Shown: piece after piece, positions 41,423 to 45,361 of the stretch
Numbering within the stretch: position 1 is the first letter of the stretch
Layout of the letters: the number at the start of each line of letters is the position of its first letter
Notes under the pieces: generated by a model
What the model saw: only the letters and a program-made list of their open reading frames with translations
Database searches by the model: none
Told to the model about the DNA's origin: nothing
Translations under genes and position numbers: made by a program
Assembly: GCA_964588705.1 (NCBI GenBank)
Contig: CAZPQV010000015.1
Coordinates: forward strand, 1 to 45,361
Length of the DNA stretch: 45,361 nt
Direction: 5' to 3'
DNA from: CAZPQV01 sp964588705
GTDB lineage: Bacteria > Bacteroidota > Bacteroidia > Flavobacteriales > Weeksellaceae

Positions 41423-41854
41423 ATGAACAATTTTAATTCAATTAAAGCAAATCCTACGGTGACGAATCTGGTATTGCTTGCCGTAAGAATTTTCATTGGT
41501 TTCGCCATGATTACCCATGGTTTCCCGAAGCTGATGAAACTTGCAGGTGATGAAGAATTGAAATTTTACGACTTGTTAGGAATGGGTCCTGAGACAACGA
41601 TTGTATTGGCGATTTTTGCTGAATTTGTTTGTTCCATATTCATTATCCTTGGATTATTCACGAGATGGGCAGTTGGCGTATTAATCATTGCTATGCTGGT
41701 GATTGCATTTGGAGTGCATGGTGCGGATCCTTTCGGAGACAGAGAAATGAGCTTACTTTATTTAGCCAACTATCTGATGCTGTTGGCATTCGGTCCCGGA
41801 AAATATTCTGTGGATGCTATGATCAGCAGAAAAAAAGATCTTGCACGGTGGTAA
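41423..41854 (+). CDS. DoxX-family membrane protein
   Basis: 143 residues with four membrane helices: LVLLAVRIFIGFAMITHGFPKLM, TIVLAIFAEFVCSIFIILGLF, WAVGVLIIAMLVIAF and LYLANYLMLLAFGPG. The HGFPKL and the ADPFGDREMSLLYL segments are typical for the DoxX/SURF4-like family. The function of most members is unknown; links to redox stress and quinone metabolism are reported for some. Single gene with its own promoter and terminator. Confidence 0.88.
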   Translation: MNNFNSIKANPTVTNLVLLAVRIFIGFAMITHGFPKLMKLAGDEELKFYDLLGMGPETTIVLAIFAEFVCSIFIILGLFTRWAVGVLIIAMLVIAFGVHGADPFGDREMSLLYLANYLMLLAFGPGKYSVDAMISRKKDLARW

Positions 41855-41875
41855 ATATTTGAGAAATATAGATTT

Positions 41876-41899
41876 AAAGAGGCTTTAAGGCCTCTTTTT
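41876..41899 (+). terminator. Terminator of the doxX-like gene
   Basis: AAAGAGGC (41876-41883) and GCCTCTTT (41890-41897) form an 8-bp stem with a TTTAAG loop and a T run. Confidence 0.82.
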
Positions 41900-41943
41900 T
41901 ATTTTAAAATTCCTATTTTCGTAGAAATCCAATTAAAAAAAAT

Positions 41944-44346
41944 ATGAGAATAAAAATTACTGCGGTGTTACTGGCGTTTATAGGATTCGTCGGTGCACAG
42001 GAAAACATTACTTACCAAAAACCGTCGGCAGAGATTCTACAGCTTGCCGATTACGAAAGACCACCATCAGTATTTATGGACAGCCAAAGAGAATGGCTGA
42101 TTTTTTCTTACAGAAACACCTACAAAACACTGGACGAACTGAACCAGGAAGAAATGAGATTGGGAGGATTGAGAATAAATCCTACAACAAATATTTCGAG
42201 TACAATGACTTATGTCAACAACTTGAAAATTAGAAAGATAAACGATAAATCTGAAGTTCAGGTTAAAGGTCTTCCGGCGAATGCACAGATTGCTTATACT
42301 TCATTTTCTCCAGACGAAAAGAAACTTGCTTTTACCAACACTACAAAAAATGGGGTAGAACTTTGGATTCTTGATCTTGCATCGGCAACAGCTTCTAAAG
42401 TGACTTCAGATCATCTGAATGCTAATCTTGGCTCACCTTATACTTGGTATAAAGATTCCCAGAATTTATTGGTGAGAGTCATTCCGTCCAACAGAGAAAA
42501 ACTGATTGATTCCTCTAAAGATTTACCAACAGGACCAATAGTTTCTACTTCTGACGGAAAAGTTTCACAGAACAGAACCTATCAGGATTTATTGAAAAAT
42601 CCACAGGATGAGGCCAATTTCGATGCTTTAACGAAATCAGAACTTCACAAAGTTTCATTAAACGGAACGGTTACCAAATTCAAGGATTCCGATATTTATA
42701 CAGGCATGAGTTTTTCACCGGATGGAAATTATCTGATGCTTACCACGATTCAGAAGCCTTATTCGTACATTGTTCCTTTAAGCAGATTTCCGATGACTTC
42801 TACAGTTTACGACGCTAATGGTAATACGGTAAAAGTTGTAAATGAAGTTCCTTTGAATGAAATTATGCCTAAAGGTTTCTCATCTGTAAGAACAGGAAAA
42901 AGAAGTATGGGTTGGGCAGATAACCAACCTTCGACCTTGGTTTTCACCGAGGCATTGGATGACGGAGACCAGGCAAAAAAAGTAGAGTACAGAGACGAAA
43001 TTTTCACTTGGGAAGCTCCTTTTAATAACCAGCCAAAATCTTTCTTTAAAACTAAACAAAGATATGGTGGAGTAGATTGGTCGAACGCAAATTATGCAGT
43101 GGTTTCTGAATATTGGTACGATACGAGAAACACAAAATCTTTCCTTGTAAATCTTGCAAACGGAGAATATAAAGTGATAGAAGACCGAAATTCTCAAGAT
43201 GTTTACAGCGATCCGGGAAGATTTAATACTACAAGAAATGAATTTGGCAGAAACGTTATTGATATCAAAAACGGTAAGGCATATCTGATTGGAGAAGGCT
43301 TTACGAAAGAAGGACAGAAGCCATTTATCGATGAGTTTGATTTGAATTCTCTGAATAAAAAACGTCTGTACACATCAAACCTAAAAAATGCAAAAGAAAG
43401 TATTATCGACATTCTGGATATTAAGAAGGGAGATATTTTGGTAAGTCAGCAATCAGCGACACAGTATCCAAACACCTTCAAAAGAAATATGAAATCAGGA
43501 AAGGCAACTCCTGTAACCACATTTGCTAATCCGTTTGCTTCTTTAGGAAATGTATATAAAGAAGTGATTAAGTATAAGAGAAACGATGGAGTAGAACTGT
43601 CGGGAACCCTTTATTTACCAGCTAATTACGACAGAAAAAACAAAAAAGAGAAATTGCCATTACTGATTTGGGCTTATCCAACAGAATTTGTGGACAGAAG
43701 CAGTGCAGGACAGGTAACGCACAATCCTAATGATTTCACGTTCCCAAGTTATGGTTCATTTATTTATTGGGTTACGAAAGGGTATGCGGTTTTGGATGAT
43801 GCTTCGTTCCCAATCATTGGTGAAAATAAAGAAGAACCAAACGATACCTTTATCCAGCAATTGGTAGCTAATGGAAAAGCTGCGATTGATGCGGTAGATA
43901 ATTTAGGTTATATCGACAGATCAAAAGTTGCTGTTGGCGGACATTCATACGGCGCGTTTATGACGGCAAACCTTTTAACGCATTCTAACGATTATGCTTG
44001 TGGAATTGCGCGAAGCGGTGCTTACAACAGAACTTTAACGCCATTTGGATTCCAGAGAGAGCAGAGAAATTATTGGGATGTTCCGGAAGTTTACAACACC
44101 ATGTCTCCATTTATGAACGCTCATAAAATGAAAACTCCAATGTTACTAATTCACGGTGACGCCGATAATAATCCGGGGACGTTTACTTTACAAACCGAAA
44201 GATACTTCCAGGCATTGAAAAATCTTGGTGCGCCGGTGAGAATGGTTCTTCTGCCAAAAGAATCACACGGATATGCCGCGAAAGAAAGTGTGCTGCATAC
44301 ACTTTGGGAGCAGGAACAGTTCCTGGAAAAATGTCTAAAAAAATAA
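41944..44346 (+). CDS. S9-family serine peptidase (prolyl oligopeptidase / dipeptidyl peptidase type)
   Basis: 800 residues. A signal peptide MRIKITAVLLAFIGFVGAQ indicates export. The N-terminal two-thirds form a beta-propeller (for example YTSFSPDEKKLAFTNTTKNG and GMSFSPDGNYLMLTT). The C-terminal alpha/beta-hydrolase has the nucleophile S668 in GGHSYGAFMTANLL, the acid D741 in IHGDADNNPG and H775 in ESHGYAAKE. Such enzymes clip short peptides in the periplasm. The exact cleavage rule (Pro, Glu or other) is not visible. Single gene with a strong terminator. Confidence 0.93.
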   Translation: MRIKITAVLLAFIGFVGAQENITYQKPSAEILQLADYERPPSVFMDSQREWLIFSYRNTYKTLDELNQEEMRLGGLRINPTTNISSTMTYVNNLKIRKINDKSEVQVKGLPANAQIAYTSFSPDEKKLAFTNTTKNGVELWILDLASATASKVTSDHLNANLGSPYTWYKDSQNLLVRVIPSNREKLIDSSKDLPTGPIVSTSDGKVSQNRTYQDLLKNPQDEANFDALTKSELHKVSLNGTVTKFKDSDIYTGMSFSPDGNYLMLTTIQKPYSYIVPLSRFPMTSTVYDANGNTVKVVNEVPLNEIMPKGFSSVRTGKRSMGWADNQPSTLVFTEALDDGDQAKKVEYRDEIFTWEAPFNNQPKSFFKTKQRYGGVDWSNANYAVVSEYWYDTRNTKSFLVNLANGEYKVIEDRNSQDVYSDPGRFNTTRNEFGRNVIDIKNGKAYLIGEGFTKEGQKPFIDEFDLNSLNKKRLYTSNLKNAKESIIDILDIKKGDILVSQQSATQYPNTFKRNMKSGKATPVTTFANPFASLGNVYKEVIKYKRNDGVELSGTLYLPANYDRKNKKEKLPLLIWAYPTEFVDRSSAGQVTHNPNDFTFPSYGSFIYWVTKGYAVLDDASFPIIGENKEEPNDTFIQQLVANGKAAIDAVDNLGYIDRSKVAVGGHSYGAFMTANLLTHSNDYACGIARSGAYNRTLTPFGFQREQRNYWDVPEVYNTMSPFMNAHKMKTPMLLIHGDADNNPGTFTLQTERYFQALKNLGAPVRMVLLPKESHGYAAKESVLHTLWEQEQFLEKCLKK

Positions 44347-44352
44347 AAGAAG

Positions 44353-44381
44353 AACTTCCGGTGAATGCCGGAAGTTTTTTT
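44353..44381 (+). terminator. Terminator of the S9 peptidase gene
   Basis: AACTTCCGG (44353-44361) and CCGGAAGTT (44368-44376) form a 9-bp stem over TGAATG with a run of T. Confidence 0.88.
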
Positions 44382-44471
44382 ATAATTTATATTGTGGAGT
44401 AGATTTAAATTAAACTAGACTTGATTGAAACAAATACAATTTAACATAATATAAATTATAGGCAAATTGGT

Positions 44472-44807
44472 TTATTTAATTTTTATCAGTTCTGCAGGAA
44501 TTCCTGAGTTGCTGTTCTTCATAAATATGGTATCCTTTCTTATTTCAAGAATATCAAACTTTTGATCTTTAATCATAAACAGATTTTTACTTTCAGAATA
44601 TTTCCATTCGTGCTGAAGAATTGTGTTTACTTCGTTTGCCCAGCCATTATTTTCAAACTTCAAAAGCATTCTGTGTTCTTTGCCTGGAAACAAAATATTT
44701 TTACTTCTGTACATCCACACGCTGCTCTCGTCAATCAGAGATTTCTCTGTAGTAGATTTCTGACAGCTGACAAGAATTAATAATCCCAAAAACAGAAAAT
44801 GTTTCAT
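44472..44807 (-). CDS. Small lipoprotein, function unknown
   Basis: 111 residues. Signal peptide MKHFLFLGLLILVSCQKS with lipobox Cys 15. The mature part has alternating hydrophobic and charged strands (SSVWMYRSKNILFPGKEHRMLLKF, KFDILEIRKDTIFMKNS), suggesting a small beta-sandwich or lipocalin-like fold. I do not recognise the family. No strict promoter box was seen. It is divergent from the next lipoprotein gene. Confidence 0.7.
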   Translation of the reverse strand: MKHFLFLGLLILVSCQKSTTEKSLIDESSVWMYRSKNILFPGKEHRMLLKFENNGWANEVNTILQHEWKYSESKNLFMIKDQKFDILEIRKDTIFMKNSNSGIPAELIKIK

Positions 44808-44975
44808 GATGTAAAATTACTGACTTATCGTTATTTAAATATCATCCTGCCCGCACAAAATTACGATTAGATTAATTTTAAATGATTCTCAGCGATTAGA
44901 AATCAGACATTCGCAGTTTTTTAGTATTTTTACAAATCAAGTATTTATTTAACATAATATAGAAATTAATTAATT

Positions 44976-45361
44976 ATGAAAAATATTATCGTTCCAATTC
45001 TGTTGGTGTTCTTTTTAATGAGCTGTGAAAAGAAAGTTGAAAATACAGTTGAAGCAGTTCAGGACACTGTTGGTTTTGTAGATGAACCTTCTGTTGCAGA
45101 TTCTACATTGGCAGCAACTTCCGGTTGTTTTATGGAAGCTACCGGTAAAGACACTCTTTTCGTTCAGTTTACTGATAATCTAGGGACTGTAACCGGTAAA
45201 ATGCACTATAAAAACTTCGAAAAAGACAGCTCTTTTGGTGACATTTTAGGCTCCAAAGACGGTGATACCATCAGGGTTGATTATACTTTTCAGTCCGAAG
45301 GTGAAACATCTACCAGTGAGATTTGGTTCCTTCATAAAGACGGAAAACTGTATGAAGGTAT
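44976..45361 (+). CDS. Lipoprotein, 3' end cut by window edge
   Basis: The frame from ATG 44976 is open for 128 codons to the window end. MKNIIVPILLVFFLMSCEKKVEN is a type II signal peptide with lipobox Cys 17. The mature part has an acidic linker (EAVQDTVGFVDEPSVADST) and then a beta-rich region (CFMEATGKDTLFVQFTDN and SFGDILGSKDGDTIRVDYTF) that looks like the small MliC/C-lysozyme-inhibitor-like or DUF-type lipoproteins, without a firm match. A weak TATTTTTA box lies at 44925-44932. ATTTAACATAATATA occurs before it and also at about 44439-44453. Confidence 0.75.
   Translation, partial: MKNIIVPILLVFFLMSCEKKVENTVEAVQDTVGFVDEPSVADSTLAATSGCFMEATGKDTLFVQFTDNLGTVTGKMHYKNFEKDSSFGDILGSKDGDTIRVDYTFQSEGETSTSEIWFLHKDGKLYEG

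Noticed and set aside
1..45361. tRNA or rRNA genes
   Set aside because: I found no cloverleaf with a GTTC-type T loop and CCA-type end, and no rRNA-like stretch.

Overview
The window looks like a chromosomal piece of a Flavobacteriia genome, most probably Chryseobacterium or a close relative (Weeksellaceae). The evidence is AT-rich DNA, many promoters of the Bacteroidetes type (TTG, about 20 nt, TAnnTTTG), a 288-residue RpoD of the Bacteroidetes type, a two-component propeller histidine kinase, lipoproteins with short N-termini, and protein sequences that read like Chryseobacterium housekeeping genes. I saw no tRNA, rRNA, CRISPR array, transposase or prophage. Two 10-N runs (18932-18941 and 26105-26114) show that this is a draft scaffold.

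Layout. 1-4942: an SOS-like mutagenesis cassette with a divergent LexA-type XRE/S24 regulator, a Y-family polymerase interrupted by an in-frame stop, and a DnaE-like polymerase. 5394-8911: an RluB-type pseudouridine synthase, nicotinamidase, a YtxJ-type (bacillithiol-linked) redox protein, a Crp/Fnr regulator and a lipoprotein. 8983-14163: the primary sigma factor rpoD divergent from uvrA plus an acetyltransferase, then a repeat-rich lipoprotein. 14203-16848: a peroxiredoxin-thioredoxin unit with a small companion protein, and an aspartate aminotransferase. 17195-25820: threonine aldolase, an M28 peptidase split by a scaffold gap, a large sortilin/BNR propeller protein, a DUF2141 protein with an epimerase, FabI and a LEA-like protein. 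25857-28195: a gap-truncated membrane protein, Tag glycosylase, a nucleoside phosphorylase and a SUI1-family protein.

28245-31083 is the most interesting metabolic unit. A clear TPP riboswitch precedes four translationally coupled genes: a SAM methyltransferase, a PurM-fold (AIR synthase/HypE/ThiL-like) protein, a ThiE-like protein and a small Trm112-like zinc-ribbon protein. No thiC, thiS, thiG or thiH is present. The riboswitch ties this unit to thiamine, but its chemistry is not evident.

31114-37823: phosphoglycerate mutase, a propeller histidine kinase and its LuxR-type response regulator. Directly after the regulator lies a compact element: a TACGTA-N4-TACGTA palindrome abutting a textbook promoter, a leader of about 90 nt with a six-codon ORF, and a GNRA-loop terminator. 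I read it as a small transcript likely controlled by the adjacent regulator. An acyl-ACP desaturase and a HAD phosphatase follow.

38039-45361: methionine aminopeptidase with a methyltransferase and an SGNH hydrolase in one unit, the GTPase Era, a DoxX membrane protein, an S9 peptidase and two lipoproteins, the last cut by the window end. Dispersed palindromic repeats lie in several gaps (5066-5216, 16954-17100, 19712-19845, 26811-26873). Hairpin terminators separate most units.
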